This document shows positions 34,701 to 45,976 of a stretch of 64,000 bases of DNA, piece by piece. The stretch covers positions 17,534,501-17,598,500 of the forward strand of contig JAWQUS010000027.1 in NCBI GenBank assembly GCA_036365455.1. Direction: 5' to 3'. Under the pieces are notes generated by a model. The model did no database searches and had not been told where the DNA came from. It worked only from the letters and a program-made list of their open reading frames with translations. The position numbers were made by a program, and so were the translations under genes. This stretch comes from Macrosoma leucophasiata (Eukaryota > Arthropoda > Insecta > Lepidoptera > Hedylidae). Each line of letters begins with the position of its first letter. Position 1 is the first letter of the stretch.

Positions 34701-37700
34701 TCCTTCTTAATTTTATTTGCACCGTCTTTTATCCTTTTGTTCCCAAAAGTTTTAATTAAACTATTTCTTTTTTTCAAACGCATCATTCTTCCTTTAGCAT
34801 CATTTCTCTTTAGCGACTTGGTACTTCTCAGGCCATCTCTTATAGAACTAGACCGCCTCATTTTCAATTTATCTTTGCTGACAATTTTGGACTTTAGCTT
34901 GGGTTTTATCTCTACTTCTTTTTTTATTTGGACCGGTTCTTGTTTTTCTAGTTCTTCTTGTACTTCGTCATCCACACATGCCATCGGCGGAGCTGAAGCT
35001 GGCCGTTCATCACCAAAAACTTCTTTTATCGTTGCTCGTTGCTTAAGCACTCTACTTTCGGTTCTTGTTCTAGATTTCAATACAACTGGAGCAAATTCTT
35101 CGGTAGCACCTATCAACCCGTTTGTATTATCAATAAAAGCATCTCTGAATGCTGTAACTGTCTCCTTTCTAAAAGGACCCAAATAATATATGTCCTCCAT
35201 CAATTTTTCTTTTTTAGCACTCAAGCTACCTTTATTGCCGTTTTTAACCAATCCCAAACTAGGAGTTGGGAGCAGTTCCGACGTGTTAGAACTCTTCGGT
35301 ATTACTTTTGGTAATTTATCTTCTTTATCTTTTGACTTCTTTTTGGAATCCTCTTTTTTACCACATTTTTGAATAAGGACGTCTACAATAGAACTACTTT
35401 TTTTCTTAATTTTACTACTTGAAAATACTGTCGAAGTAGAAGCTTCCGAATCGTAGTGAAGTTTGTTTGGAACTGAACAGCTGGAATTAGAGTCGAGATC
35501 ACTATCAAGCGTTAATTTATCTGGTCTTCTTGAATACAGATCATCTGTTGCAGCAGACGGGGCTGACGATGGCGCTGGTGATAGAGGAACGGGATCTAGA
35601 TCAGGTAAAGATGTAGAACCTCGTGTAAATATAGTAGCAGAAGCTTTGACAAATGGACCGCCTGAACGACCTCTTGGAATTGCAATGAGTCTAGTAGGCA
35701 TCCGAAGTGACCGCTTGTACCTATACAATTCTTCTTCCCATCCTGGATGAAAATCTGAACCATCACCAAAACCAGGCTTACGAACCGGTGTGGAGCTACT
35801 GCTAGCGCTGCTATTATCTATTTTCTTTGATGGTGATGGTTTCGAAGGAACTTTATTTATTGGTGAACATTTTTCTTCACTTTTTACACTTTTACGCTGG
35901 CGAAGTCTAGTAGCAACGCTAAGAGCATCGTCATCACTATCTGTACTCGAATCATTATCCGGTTTTTCTTTCTTGATATTTTCTACAGATAGAGATTTAC
36001 CTTTCGATCTTGATGAAAGTCTAGTTGATTTTACTTTATTCTGTTTATCATCGTTTTCTTTGACGGTTGAATCTACTGACTTTCTAGTATTAACGATTAC
36101 ACGTTCATCACAACATTCTAACTTAACATATGCAGATTTTTCTGATAAATCCTTAAGCATTTGATATTTTAGACTCTTCTCCTTTTCTTTCAGGATTTTA
36201 CTTTTTATAAGTGGTTCGTCATCGTCCGTTGATTCAGATTCCTCCTTTACAACTGTTTTGAGTGGTTCATCCTCTTCTATTTCTTTTTTTATGGCAACTA
36301 TAGGAGTAGATACACTATCGCCTTTTCCAGATTTTGTTTTATGTTTTATTGAACCTTTTATTTTAGACGATTTTTCATTTTCTTTATCATTCTTCTTGTC
36401 TTTCCGAATAATTTTCTCTGCTTTATTTTTTGATGATTCTTTTGTTGTTACAGAAATATCTTTTGTATCAAGTGGAGTTTGTTCAATTACGTTTTCATGT
36501 TGAATGGATTGGATTTCATCTTCATCCAGAGGTTCTTGTTTAATTTCTATTAGTGGTGGCACAATCGTTTCTATTTCTATTATCGGTGGTACAATAGTCT
36601 TTGTTTCTATTAATGGTGTATCGGGGATTTCGTTAATAATATCAGGTTTAGAAATCTTTTCAGGTCTATTTTCTGTTTCAGTGTCTATTGTGTCATTTCG
36701 TCTCCTATGTACCTTCTTTTTATGACAGCCAGTTTTTAGTTGTTCCATGAAATTATCACATGCATTAGCCCAGTCCATGTCTGGTTCTTCAAATTGACCG
36801 TTACAAGAAACTGTTAAATTTAGGTCTTCTGTTTTAATTGGTATCTCTGCATCTTTTTCAATCTCATCTATATTCATAGGTTCCGATTTGACTTCTGCTA
36901 TTATTTCAACAGGTTTTTCACTTTTGATGACAGACTCTAATCTGAGGTCTTCTCTGATTTGGTTAAAAAGATGTTGTTTTTGAGATTTTGGAAGTGATTT
37001 GACTTTTTCTGTTTCAGTCGTTTCTATTTTTGTCTCGAGTTTTACAGAATTATCTTGAGAAGGCGGCATTACTTTAAGTTCAGCCTTAGTTCTTATTCTA
37101 GACGCGACGTCGTTTTCTGGAGATTTACTTTTTGGATCCGTATTATCATATCTTTGATAATCTGAATCTTTTGCAATAGAATCGACTGCCTTAGGCATTT
37201 GAATATGTTGTCCTAGAGCTGGAATGGTTGAATTTTGGATAGGTTTCGAATTTTTATTACATGTTTCATCATTATCTTTAGTAAGATCAGTTATTTCTAT
37301 CACAGAATCATCGACATCATCTATAACAATGAGATCAGGTATTTGCCTCGGCGGCTTAACCGGTTCCATAAACCCTTGTTTAGTTTCTAAGCTATTTCTG
37401 AGTATACTCAACACTCTTTTGTCGGCAGGTTGCACTCCACTATGAGAGTCCAAATGATGAGGATGCATTTCCCTATGGCTCGGAATTTTCTGTATTACAT
37501 GGCGATTATTACTAGACGGCATTCTATCATGATATTGATGATGATGATGATGATAATCACTTATTTCACGGTTTCCAGATTCTGAAGGATATACGTTATT
37601 CGAATACCTTTGATTAGAATGTGGATGGTCTCGATAAGTATTGGAAGTAACAGATCTTTTTTGGTCATTTTGATAAGCTTCAAATCGTTTGTGACTCGTA

Positions 37701-39928
37701 TAACTATAAACTGGACGACTCATGAGTTCCTGTTGCTCGCGCGCCGATTGGCTCATCCGCTCTATCCGACTGTCCGCGGACCAGGTTTCATAACGAACTA
37801 TTTTCTCAGGAATGTTATTAATTATAGGTCCGGCAGGTCTTTTACGCTCTTCTATTATAAAATTTCGATCATCCCGAAGTCTCGCTTCCGGATGGCGTTC
37901 CTCGCCAACCGATCGAGTGAGATCTATTCGAGGTACGTAGTCAGCCCTTGCTACAGGGCCGTTGTATTTACTACGCTCAGGATACACTTGATGTCGAGAT
38001 TCAGCAGGGTAAGTTTCGGCAATTTGCCTAGAAGCTTCAAAAGCTCCATTGTATCGAACCGGATGGTGTCCGGGTTGTACGGCACCAGGGTAGTTATGGT
38101 TAAGATTTCTTTCCCTGTATTGTGTGAAGTCAGGTGCGAAATCAACTTTATGAGACGCTACATAACCTGGAACAGGTGGTACATGACGACTACTCGAAGA
38201 TGATCGAGGTTGTAATGCCAAGGATTTACTTTCCACTGAAGCTGAATCGACGACATCATCTTGAGTTGTTGAGGAATCAGCTGAATTTTTCACAGTTTTT
38301 ACTGAAAGGTCGAGTGGCGATTCCCTTTTTTGTTTCGTTTGATTCATTTGATTAACCAGGGATGTTACAGAGACAGTCATTCGTGTTTGTTGATTAGGAT
38401 ATCCAGGTTTAACAGTCGATCGTGATGGCGACGTCTGTACTAGAGTCGGTGATGAATATTCATAGTTAGATTTTGGCGTTAGCGCCGGGCGATACGGTGG
38501 TCGTACCGGCAACGAAGTATTATTTTGAACTATGGGAACGGGAGCATTCGAGGTGTAGCGAACGGTAGACGTCGATGGCGTCGGGTATGGGTAGCTACGT
38601 GAATCTGCCGTTATACTTTTATGTAAATAGTCTATTCGGGGCGGAAGTCGAGCGGCGTCATGCGGTTGTGGCTGCGGTGGGGCAGGTGCACGTTCCGAAG
38701 GTCTATTCGCATAATGTGCACTCATCATATCTAAAGCACCATGTTTGTACGGGACTTGATGATGTTGCTCTACTCTATGGTTCTGTAACGGCTGAGGTGG
38801 AGTCGGCGTCGGTCGATATCCGGAATACGCTTGCTGCGGATCATATTTTCTCTGAGGTATCGCAGGATTATGCCTATCATAATGTGACAACGATCGCGAG
38901 TATGACGATGGCTCGCGACGCTGTTGCATCGGCGGATAAACTTGGCCCGAACGACTATCTATATTCGTCAACCTCTGAACCGGCGGGGCCGCATGCGGGT
39001 GATGTATGGGTGGGACGCGATCGTTGTGAGGAGGCGGCGGCTGAGTTACAGGCATCGCGTAGCGCTGCGCGGGCGGGCTGTGGGCGGCGGTTTCACGTAG
39101 TCTGGTAGCGGCATGCTGCGGCATCGAACTCGACAACCTTGCGTAGGTTTGCGGGCTGTGACGCGGCGGAACCGACGGCTGAGGCGAGGCCACCGCCGAC
39201 CCATGCGAGTTTCGACCACCATCAGGTACGGGCTCGTACGGGTAACGCGGATAAGACTCGGGAGGGCGAGATATGGAATACGGATCGGGAGGTCTGCCTG
39301 GAGCGAAGTGGTCGGGTGGCCTCGCGGTCGGCGTCGCCACCCGATGTACGGAACCGCGGTACGTCGCGGCCGAGTCCAGGGTTTCGGTGGCCGACGAGGG
39401 CGGAAGCGGAGCGGCCGAGGGAGGTCGCGCCGGCGAGGGGCACGGGGCGGCGGGGGCCGGAGCCGGCGAGGGCAGCGTTCGCGGCGTCGGCTTGCGGATG
39501 ATGTGCGACGGCGGCGAGAGCGCGTCGGCCGGCTCCTCCTCGTCGTCGGGCTCCGGCTGTTCCCGGCGCTTCTCTGCCGCCTCTCGCATCACGGTAGCCT
39601 TGTGGATGATGTGCGGCTCGGGCTCGATCGGTTCGGAGGGCGGGCGAGGCGGCGGCACTAGGGGCTGGGCCGGCTGGGCCGGCGGGGCCGTCGGGGCCGG
39701 CGGCGCGGTGGGCGGTGTGGCGGCGGCGGACGGCGGACGCGACGACGGCGCGGGGACGCCGGACAGGGCTGGAGCTCCCTCCTCGGTGGGAGCGTCTGCT
39801 GGCCACACGGGCTGTCCGCTGCCCTCCGCTTGTGCCTGCTTCGGCAGACCCATAAAGTACTGGCGCGTCCCTTCCAGTACATTGTTGAATATATCCATAC
39901 TACGCTCTCCGTCGTGTCTGTACACCTC
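28709..39928 (-). CDS. BCOR: BCOR-like Polycomb corepressor with ankyrin repeats and PUFD domain
   Basis: Minus-strand exons: 39928-34391, 34304-34138, 33700-33489, 32944-32754, 28933-28709, all GT-AG and in phase. Translation may start at the ATG at 39898 or in an unseen upstream exon. About 2100 residues. The N-terminal half is Pro/Ser/Arg-rich and disordered. ESPLDLSVK (PLDLS at 38303-38317) is a CtBP-type motif. A Lys/Glu-rich middle follows, and a conserved-looking WEEELYRYKRSLRMPTRL. GETHLHRAARLGFT begins ankyrin repeats that continue in the next two exons (NAGFTPLHVAAAKGHVRIAR, PLHEASENCHIEVIRLLLSY). The last two exons form the PUFD (TEAPLPPFYSLR... to ...LRQLLKIETVLVS), which in BCOR binds PCGF1 in the variant PRC1.1 complex that ubiquitinates H2A. 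The final intron holds a complete RTE retrotransposon. Vertebrate BCOR also pairs ankyrin repeats with PUFD, which makes the call firm. Confidence 0.92.
29140..29262 (-). mobile_element. RTE 5'-leader remnant
   Basis: CCATTGTTCGG.TGACCGACT.CACTAG.GGAAGAATT and TCTTCCGCTAG resemble the 5' leader of the complete RTE (32560-32650), with many changes. It is an older copy in the same BCOR intron. Confidence 0.6.
29289..32450 (-). CDS. RTE endonuclease-reverse transcriptase polyprotein
   Basis: 1053 codons. The N-terminal apurinic-like endonuclease shows ATYNVRTL, GLSEVRR, GDFNAKLG, NEIDFIM and SDHRLV. The reverse transcriptase shows NYRPIALLSHVYK, EQAGFRKGFSTIDHI, AFVDYEKAFDSV, RGVRQGDVISRKLF and the catalytic FADD. 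The C-terminal part has WQWAGHIARRTDGRW. It nicks target DNA and copies the element RNA into it. No stop or frameshift interrupts it. The frame does not stop inside the element: it reads through the Met run encoded by the (TGA)n tail and 55 codons into the BCOR intron. RQGDVISRKLF differs from the more usual RQGDPxSPxLF, so activity is uncertain. Confidence 0.9.
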   Translation of the reverse strand: MMHTNTQRPLVPGSFAIPDHGGTGHGNGGAGGAKNHREMPGYHTRRQLALATYNVRTLRTDEKVMELEEELSGLRWHIVGLSEVRRQGEDSITLKSGNLLYFREGDQLSQGGVGFIVHKSLVNNVVKIESVSSRVAYLILRITKRYSLKVIQVYAPTSAHSDDEVETMYEDISRAIHSSKTHYNVVMGDFNAKLGVRGDHELKVGRFGYGRRNTRGQTLADFMEKESLFMMNSFFKKRECRKWTWISPDGATKNEIDFIMSTRRHIFSDVSVINSVKIGSDHRLVRGTLNIKVKIERSRLMKSTLRPAPAQIQNPESFQLELQNRFECLSECVDVDDYNNRLVETVRTAGSKFFKTQPTNKTKKISSPTLKLMEERRGMVLKSSEDALVYRRLNRQISKSLTRDLRHFNTDSIKAAIERHKGSKVFAKDLSLGQSRLTKLKTEDNRIVSSKPELAEEIERFYGQLYTTARPPVNSPAADPRAGLTRHYTEDIPDVSLDEISTALKQLKNNRAPGDDGITAELLKAGGRPVLEALQLMFNSVISEGKTPQAWHRSVVVLFFKKGDNTLLKNYRPIALLSHVYKLFSRVVTNRLSRRLDDFQPREQAGFRKGFSTIDHIHTLRQVIQKTEEYNQPLCLAFVDYEKAFDSVEIWAVLQSLQRCQVDYRYIEVLRSLYENATMSVRLQDQNSKPIQLQRGVRQGDVISRKLFTAALEDVFKLLDWNGLGININGEYISHLRFADDIVVMAETLEDLGTMLNGLSRASQRVGLKMNMDKKKIMSNVLVTPTPVMVEGTTLEVVDDYVYLGQTVQLGRSNFEKEVNRRIQLGWAAFGKLRYIFSSNLPQCLKKKVFDQCVLPVMTYGTETWSLTMGLIRRLKVTQRAMERAMLGVTLRDRIRNEEIRMRTKVTDIAHRIAKLKWQWAGHIARRTDGRWGRRVLEWRPRTGRRSVGRPPTRWTDDLVKVAGNRWMRAAQDRSLWHSLGRPLSSSGRLLAEMMMMMMKDALDFFDKNRDIAVTISTILINYRYKPSSENPPSNISNRNKICSQFSEISAYI
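29454..32671 (-). mobile_element. Complete RTE-clade non-LTR retrotransposon, 3.2 kb
   Basis: The 11-bp target duplication AGCGCGTCCTT is exact on both sides (29443-29453, 32672-32682). On the minus strand it has a leader of about 220 bp, one long ORF, and a (TGA)n tail at 29454-29472, the usual RTE ending. It lies in the last BCOR intron in the same orientation as the gene. Remnants of its family lie at 4235-4805, 29140-29262, 44028-44110 and 62370-62446. An exact target duplication plus an open ORF indicate recent insertion. Confidence 0.93.
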
Positions 39929-40011
39929 CTGTAACCAATAAAGAGGATAGGTTAAAATAATATCAATTTTTAAATTATTAAAAATTCTTTAATAAATATG
40001 GAAGTAGAGTA

Positions 40012-40255
40012 CGCAGCAAGATATATTGCACATCGACCTTAGGAGAGAGACTTCGGATAATTTCTATGTAGAGCGTCATCTCTATCGCACATAACCTTTC
40101 TGACGTTTGTCGACCATTTTGATCGATTTTTTACCAATACCGGACTATTAGTGCGTACGTAGGCAGTGTGCAGCAGAGATAACGCTCTACGAAGTCGAAA
40201 CTAACCGATTGTCTCCTTCCTAAGCTCGATGCGCAATATTTATTGATGAACACTG
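40012..40255. mobile_element. Tc1/mariner-like MITE T, copy 2
   Basis: TA flanks both sides. It matches the other T copies throughout (ATTGCACATCGA, GAGCGTCAT, TGACGTTTGTCGACCATTTT, GCAGAGATAACGCTCTACGA, ATATTTATTGATGAACACTG). It lies just upstream of the BCOR coding start. Confidence 0.75.
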
Positions 40256-40267
40256 TACATGGAGCGC

Positions 40268-40800
40268 ATAACCATATTACACTTGCCGCTAAATGGTTTT
40301 TACTGGTGGTAGAGCTCCAGTGACGGAGCTCGCGGGCGTAGGCACCACCGCATTACCTAATATACTTGCCGCTAAATGGTAGTGTTCAGCACTATCGTGT
40401 TCCGGTCAGGTGGTAATGTACGGCCCTGTAATTTCCGGCACAGAGGCATAACACCTTAGGCCTTAGGAGTGGTAACGCATCTGCATTTTTACCTCTGGTC
40501 ATTGTGTGGGTGTCTATAGGCTGCAGTCGTCACTTAACCTCAATGTGAACTGTATGCTTGTTTGCCACTATTAAAACATTAAAAAAAAAAAAAGTGTTCA
40601 GCACTATCGTGTTCCGGTCAGGTGGTAATGTACGGCCCTGTAATTTCCGGCACAGAGGCATAACACCTTAGGCCTCAGGAGTGGTAACGCATCTGCATTT
40701 TGACCTTGGTCTTTGTGTGGGTGTCTATAGGCTGCAGTCATCACTTAACATCAATGTGAACTGGATGCTTGTTTATCACTTCCATTACATAAAAAAATAA
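40268..40800 (+). mobile_element. S1 retroposon pair: one copy inserted in another
   Basis: A complete copy (40301-40593, A tail at 40581-40593) interrupts an older one. The older copy's left remnant ATATTACACTTGCCGCTAAATGG precedes it, and its right part restarts exactly where expected with TGTTCAGCACTATCGTG and runs to an A-rich end near 40800. Confidence 0.75.
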
Positions 40801-41639
40801 AAAAATGCATTGCATTAACTTTTATAAAAAGAAGTAGGTATGTCATAACGATTTCTTTATAAGGTCAAACGTACGCATTTGATTGTAAATTAATTAATAT
40901 TTTAAGAAAAGTTCATTATTTACGCAATTATCAGGAATTTCCATAATTAAAGTAGACGCGACGCACACATAACGTACGAAGAAAACGCATCTCTTACATT
41001 AATTCACTTTTTGTACAATTTTCCATTTTTGTAATTTATAGGTATTTACACTACCCTATAATAATTATTTAACGTACCTACCTTCATCGTAAACGATTAG
41101 GTCGAGCGCTCGCAACTGATTCTAAACGATGTACCTAACTACCTATCACATCTTTTATTTTCCACAATGATGAGGAATTTCCAAAACGTCGAAATTAAAT
41201 AAACGCAGAAAGTGTTATCATCAATGAATAGGCACTTAACCGTGTAGCGATACCGATATATCGCACAAGTTGCCGAAGGTGTTGGGGTCGTTACCCGGCG
41301 GCTGCCCTTGAGCGTTCCTCGCCCCGGACCACACTGCCACACAACAACAACTGTACGCATAACACGCACACTACGAGAAAAACTTCCGCGAAGTAGGTTT
41401 ACTGCGCAAAAAAGTTTACTGACCTCCATCGAAATATCAACCTAATTAAAACATTTTCTTTTTGTTCTTTTGTATCGATTGGCTTCCGAGTTGCATTGAA
41501 ATGTTTTGATATAATTGGATTCAATAACCAAATCGCAAGAACGGAAAGAATTTCATTTACGTAGGTACCTACTCACCTAGTTTGTCGTCACTCGGAGTCT
41601 ATAAATTGATTAAATGTAGTAAAACTGTTTAAATTACCA

Positions 41640-43577
41640 CAAAATCACTAAAATTGTGTGCTGAATACATAAGTGAACCTCTGAGTTTCGTTATCAATAG
41701 GTCACTTGAGGAGGGTATCTTTCCAGATCTACTGAAGAAGTCGATAATAAAGCCACTTTATAAAAAAGGTGATGCGACGGAGGTTAATAATTATCGTGCA
41801 GTCACATTAATCCCTATAATTTCAAAAATATTTGAAAAAGTAATGTGTAAAAGACTATACAACTTTTTCACAGAACAAAAACTACTGAAAAATGAACAAT
41901 ACGGATTTAGGAAAAATTGTTCCACTTCTTTAGCTTGTTTTGATTTAATCAAAACTATAACTGAAGCAATTAATGAAAAATCAGCGATTGCTGCAGTCTT
42001 TTTAGACATGAGCAAAGCGTTTGATTTTGTGGATCATAAACTACTATTGTATAAATTAGATAAATATGGCATTAGAGGTTTAGCTAAAAAATGGGTTCAA
42101 AGTTATTTATCTGATCGCACCCAGTTTGTAGAAGTGACTAAAATGGTAAAAGGAGATAAAATTTGCAGCCAATCTAACTTTAAACCGAATAACTATGGTG
42201 TACCGCAAGGCAGCGTCCTTGGTCCGCTTCTATTTTTTAATGTACATAAACGACCTTCCCAATGTTACGCACCATAAAACGCTACTGTTTGCTGATGACA
42301 CTACTCTCATAGTCAAACGTGATGACGTAAAGACATACCAAAGTAACATCAATTATGCACTTGGTAATATAATTGCCTGGTTGAATAATAATAACTTAAA
42401 AATTAACATTGATAAAACAAATTTAATACAATTTGAGACATATTATATAATTTATGACAATATTAAAATTAATGAAGTTGACAAAATAAAATTCTTAGGA
42501 CTAATGATAGATAAAAACTGCGACTGGAAAAAACACATTGACTATATTTGCGACAATTTAGATAGGTTCGTCTTTGCTTTAAAAAGACTGCGTCAAACTG
42601 TGTCAACAGAAGCGGCCCTTAGTGCATACCATGGATACGTATCCTCTGTGCTTACTTATGGACTACTATTATGGGAAAATTCGGTTGCAATTGGCAAGGC
42701 TTTCCGTGTGCAGATAAAATGCATTAGAGCTATCTGCGGAGCTTGGTGCGTTGATAGTTGTAGGCCTTTATTCGAAAAAACTTCGTATACTACCTTTAGC
42801 CTGTAGTAACATCCGAGAACTTTGTATCTTAATAATGCAGCATCTACAAAATTTTATACTACAATCGGATGCTACTAGCAGAAATTGTAGCGTTAGAAAT
42901 CGTTTCAAACTACACGTTCCGAGATGCAGAATTGAATTGTTTAAAAGAAACGCATCTGTTAACGCCATTCGAGTATATAATAAGTTACCGGACAGTTTTA
43001 AACAATTGCGATTACCAGTGTTCAAAAAAAGGCTGACACAATGGTTGCAATAGCACTGTTTTTATGACATTAATGACAATATAAGACAAATAAAATAAAA
43101 CTGTAATTACCTAATTGTTTCCTAGTAAATCGAATATTAATTTGAGACATAATAATCTGAATTTGTGACTTTCTTTTTTTGACATATTTAATCACACAAC
43201 TTGACATAATTACTTTAATATAATTTGACTTTAATAATTGAAATCCAAACTTAAATGCAAAATCATGACATTTTACAGGTATTTACAATTTTATATTAAA
43301 ACCAATAAATTTAATTGTTATGTTTAAAATATTAGTAATAATATTGTAAATTTTATGACTTACTCTGTTGTTTCCTAAATGTACTATAATGAACTATAAT
43401 AATAATTAAAAAACTAATATCTACTATTTGAAATTAAACAGAAAAAATGTCTTTATTTCTACTTTGTTTTTACACACCATTGTCATGGTAGAATATTATA
43501 ATCTGATTAAGCTGTACTCTCACCATCTGTACAAAACTATGTAATATTCTCGTAAATAAATGATTATGATTATGAAT
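41640..43577 (+). mobile_element. 5'-truncated Jockey/CR1-type LINE with two frameshifts
   Basis: Reverse transcriptase motifs are spread over three frames: YRAVTLIPIISKIFEKVM, QYGFRKNCST, FLDMSKAFDFVDHK, GVPQGSVLGPLLF (41654-42277), then INDLP and LLFADDTTL (42195-42806), then the C-terminal VYNKLPDSFKQLRLPVFKK (42751-43053). Both breaks fall in homopolymers: a T6 run near 42232 and an A6 run near 42776, each one base too long. The endonuclease is missing. A 3' region of about 520 bp ends in an ATGATTATGATTATGA repeat. Confidence 0.85.
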
Positions 43578-44027
43578 AGTGTAATAATTTTACGAAAATG
43601 AACTAATTATACCTACCTACTTACCTACACGCAAAGATATTATTAGAAGAGTCTACACGTTGAAAGTCTCCTAACTCATACACAGTTATTTACTATGGAA
43701 TCTATGGATATACAGATTAAGTATTTTTTAATGTGTAATGAAGGTAAGAAACAAGCATTTGTGGCGTGTGAATACTGCAATCTATACACATCTACACCAA
43801 AACTAGAAGATCTCATCTCAATGCAGATGTATTGCCAATTGCCATTCCTAGGGCCTTAGATATTGAGATCACGTCTGTGCCAAAAATTATAGGGCCCATA
43901 TTACCAATATTGTCACCCAAATTGATTGAAAGGTAAAAAAATTATGTAAGTGAAGACATAACAAAATTACAAGTGACCTAAAATGTGGTAATTTTTGAAA
44001 AAATATTGTGGGACGCCACTAACGCCA

Positions 44028-44110
44028 CCTTTACCACCACCATCACCATCATCATAATTACATCCAAAAAACGTCCATCCGTCTCCGCTGGACAAAGCCT
44101 TTCCCGAAGA
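44028..44110 (-). mobile_element. RTE 3'-end fragment
   Basis: CATCACCATCATCAT followed by a diverged AACGTCCATCC...CTGGACAAAGCCTTTCCC matches the 3' end of the element at 29454 onward. Confidence 0.6.
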
Positions 44111-44699
44111 TGCTCATAACAGTGTTGTGCGTCTTTGGTAATGAATCTTAGAAAATGCTTCCAACTAGGTACTATAATAGGTTGATTGAAAAAAATATTT
44201 GAGTTTATATTAGGTATATACGCGAGATAAATCCGTAAAAATATTTTTTCCAATTTCAGGTTTCGTCAGGTTGTTTTATGTAGGTACCTACTTAGTATAT
44301 TTTCTGAGTTTCTAAAATACGATAGGTTACCTACTTAACAGTGGATATTCACTGGCCCCAGGGACAGTTAAATCAAGGCAAAGAAAAATTCCTCAATCGA
44401 ATGTAGGTGTTCGGTAGGTTAGTAGGTAACTCAACTCTGCCCTGGTCGAAATCAATCTTTCTTTAAATTTTTTACTATACCTAGATTCTTTAAATTCACT
44501 CTCATTGTTAATGCGAAAAATACAATATAACAATACAATAGGTTAATAAACCACAGGAAGTACCTACCTATAATAATTCTGTCTACGGAACTCTTCAACG
44601 TGCGTGGTCCTATGCGCAACAAGCGGTACTTTGATCCGACAAGCGTATACAGTTAGCGGTACATATACTGAAATTGAATTGGAAGCCACAGGGGCGGCA

Positions 44700-44850
44700 G
44701 CGCGGAAGCTGTCTCCGTGGCGACCGCCGGAATCGATGCAGCTCCAAACGAGTTGAGAACCCGCACTGTCAACTGTATAGAATTATAGATACCTCAAAAC
44801 ATCAACATTATCCGCTTTAGGTACACGTGTCGTTTGTTTTGGATTTGATT
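44700..44850. repeat. GC-rich segmental duplication, copy 1
   Basis: CTCCGTGGCGACCGCCGGAA, TCGATGCAGCTCC and the AT-rich ACACGTGTCGTTTGTT that follows are repeated at 45256-45420 in the same order and orientation, with about one change in six. A tRNA-headed SINE lies between the copies. Origin unknown. Confidence 0.7.
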
Positions 44851-44861
44851 TACCTAGTGTT

Positions 44862-45060
44862 GACGACCCAGTTGGTCCAGCGGTGTGAGACGACGCTTGA
44901 TTCGAAGCGTCGCGGGTTCGATCCCCGCACCGGGACAATTATATGTATGGTCTACAGATATTTGTTTCGGGTCTGCGTGTTTGCGTATGTGTTGTATGTG
45001 TACAACGACACCCACGACACAGGTTTATACCTAATGTGGGGCTGTGAGTGTTAGCGTATT
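44862..45060 (+). mobile_element. tRNA-derived SINE
   Basis: The head is tRNA-like: GACCCAGTTGGTCCAGCGGT (A-box region), a GACGCTT/AAGCGTC hairpin, and GCGGGTTCGATCCCCGC with a consensus B box, closing with GGGAC. The anticodon stem-loop has the wrong size for a working tRNA. A unique body continues to about 45060. Confidence 0.65.
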
Positions 45061-45255
45061 TTATTTAATTTTTATTATCCTTATTACTCAAGAAATACCT
45101 TACATATGTATAATATAGGTACGTACCTACTAGACAATAACATTTTAATTTCGTTTTCGCATTAACACATGCGACTAGGTTTAATGAAATTATCTAGGTA
45201 TAGATGTCTCTCATCGACCCCATAGATGGTTATATTACCTACAAATTGGATTGAG

Positions 45256-45420
45256 CGAGGAAACTGTTTCCGTGGTGACCGCCGGAATCGATGCTGTCCC
45301 AGACGAGCTGAGATCCCGCGCGATGAACTGTAGGTACCTATAGCTCATCATAACATGAATATTATCCACATTCCACATTACACGTGTCCTTTGTTATTAA
45401 TTAATTGGATTTAGTTACAG
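45256..45420. repeat. GC-rich segmental duplication, copy 2
   Basis: Counterpart of 44700-44850: TTTCCGTGGTGACCGCCGGA, ATCGATGCTGTCCCAGACGA, then ACACGTGTCCTTTGTT. GC-rich islands are rare in this AT-rich region. Confidence 0.7.
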
Positions 45421-45976
45421 GTACTTGTTACTTAGAACCACAGTCTAAAGAAAACGAACGTGTTTAGTGTTAGAACGATCTAGGCTATACAAACATGTTT
45501 CCCCCACTTTTTTGCAATAACCAACAGGTACCTACCTACTATTCGAGTTTAAGGTAAGCTTTAAAATGCATTGACGATCTTGGACGTTATATATATGATT
45601 TGGACACCTTATAAACGTAAAATTTTCACATTTTCTTTATTATAGTTCATATTAGATAGAATAGAATGAAACGAACAGAAACGAAGGCAGCATTGAATGG
45701 TGAATGACTATACATATTATAATAATGTTGTAGGTATTCAGTTCATTATTGGAACATGATTGACAACTGACAAACTGACATGCATGTGGCGTCCGCATGT
45801 ATACGGTTAATGGATGTATCCATATCCATACATTTCAAGATGTAGGTAATTATAGTGAGTTGCAGTTGTGTGGATTCCGTTATGTGCCTACCATAAGTAC
45901 CTGTATGTTAAAACTGCGTTATCTATACCACGGTTAACAAGTTCGTATCTGCGCGCATTAACATGAAATAAAATAA

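Noticed and set aside
34611..39941. Long plus-strand ORFs opposite the large BCOR exon, up to 222 codons
   Set aside because: They mirror the biased codon use of the BCOR exon and read as Ser/Phe- or Arg/Gly-rich nonsense.
44862..44936. Functional tRNA gene
   Set aside because: The anticodon stem-loop has the wrong size and a SINE-like body follows.
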